The notes under the pieces are model-generated. The model was not told the origin of the DNA. It made no database searches and saw nothing but the letters and a program-made list of their open reading frames with translations. The translations under genes and the position numbers were made by a program. This document shows positions 5,514 through 5,566 of a stretch of 5,566 nucleotides of DNA, piece after piece; position 1 is the first letter of the stretch, and the number at the start of each line of letters is the position of its first letter. Origin of the DNA: Clostridium sp. (lineage in GTDB: Bacteria > Bacillota_A > Clostridia > Lachnospirales > Lachnospiraceae); NCBI GenBank assembly GCA_023666975.1, contig JAMPAW010000202.1:1-5566 (forward strand). The letters are read 5' to 3'.

Positions 5514-5566
5514 ATATTTCCTTCTTTCTCATCTTGATCTTCAAGTAATACCCATTTTTACATCAA
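5514..5566 (-). other. Right edge: leader of the small gene and possible last codons of an upstream gene
   Basis: Only 53 bases are available. One minus-strand frame reads D-V-K-M-G-I-T and then TGA at 5543-5541, which could be the C-terminus of a gene continuing past the window; with only seven codons this cannot be told from chance. No convincing promoter is seen, so the operon's promoter, or further upstream operon genes, are probably outside the window. Confidence 0.3.

Noticed and set aside
5510..5558. Minus-strand open frame reading K-W-V-L-L-E-D-Q-D-E-K across the small gene's leader
   Set aside because: It is bounded by a TAA on its upstream side, has no start codon and runs only a few codons into the small gene before a stop.

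Overview
The window is AT-rich bacterial DNA with compact, same-strand genes and strong GGAGG-type ribosome binding sites. This suggests a low-GC Gram-positive, most likely a clostridial (Lachnospiraceae-like) gut anaerobe. That assignment comes from composition and protein style only; nothing in the window fixes the species. All convincing genes are on the minus strand, so transcription runs from high to low coordinates. No rRNA, tRNA, CRISPR array or recognisable transposon is visible.

Layout in transcription order. (1) 5541-5566 is the edge of the window and may hold the last codons of an upstream gene. (2) 5513-5268 encodes an 81-residue beta-rich small protein of unknown function. (3) 5248-4175 encodes a 357-residue HD-superfamily metal-dependent phosphohydrolase-like protein with an intact histidine/aspartate set. 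(4) 4164-2284 encodes a 626-residue ORC1/CDC6-like AAA+ P-loop ATPase with Walker A, Walker B, a sensor-2-like GNIR motif, a C-terminal winged helix and a long insertion between the Walker motifs. (5) 2279-1302 encodes a 325-residue Rossmann-like protein that I cannot assign with certainty; its C-terminal half has a CARF-reminiscent N-T-K motif. The gaps between these four genes are 19, 10 and 4 bp. In the last two junctions the downstream ribosome binding site overlaps the end of the upstream gene, so they form a tight operon and probably one functional unit.

After a 93-bp intergenic gap with a weak dyad and a possible weak promoter, a fifth minus-strand gene (1208 to the left edge, incomplete) encodes a Schlafen AlbA_2 / GHKL-ATPase 'RecG-like' putative regulator. 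Its base composition is clearly richer in GC than the operon. It may be unrelated host or accessory DNA, or a loosely associated regulator.

The main inference is that the four-gene operon is a candidate prokaryotic conflict (anti-phage-type) system. The ATPase would be the nucleic-acid- or invader-sensing switch, the HD protein a nucleotide- or nucleic-acid-processing enzyme, the Rossmann-like protein a ligand sensor or effector, and the small protein an accessory or regulatory subunit. No function was tested. From memory, HD and ORC/CDC6-like components have been noted computationally in predicted conflict systems, so novelty lies in the exact combination and mechanism rather than in every component.
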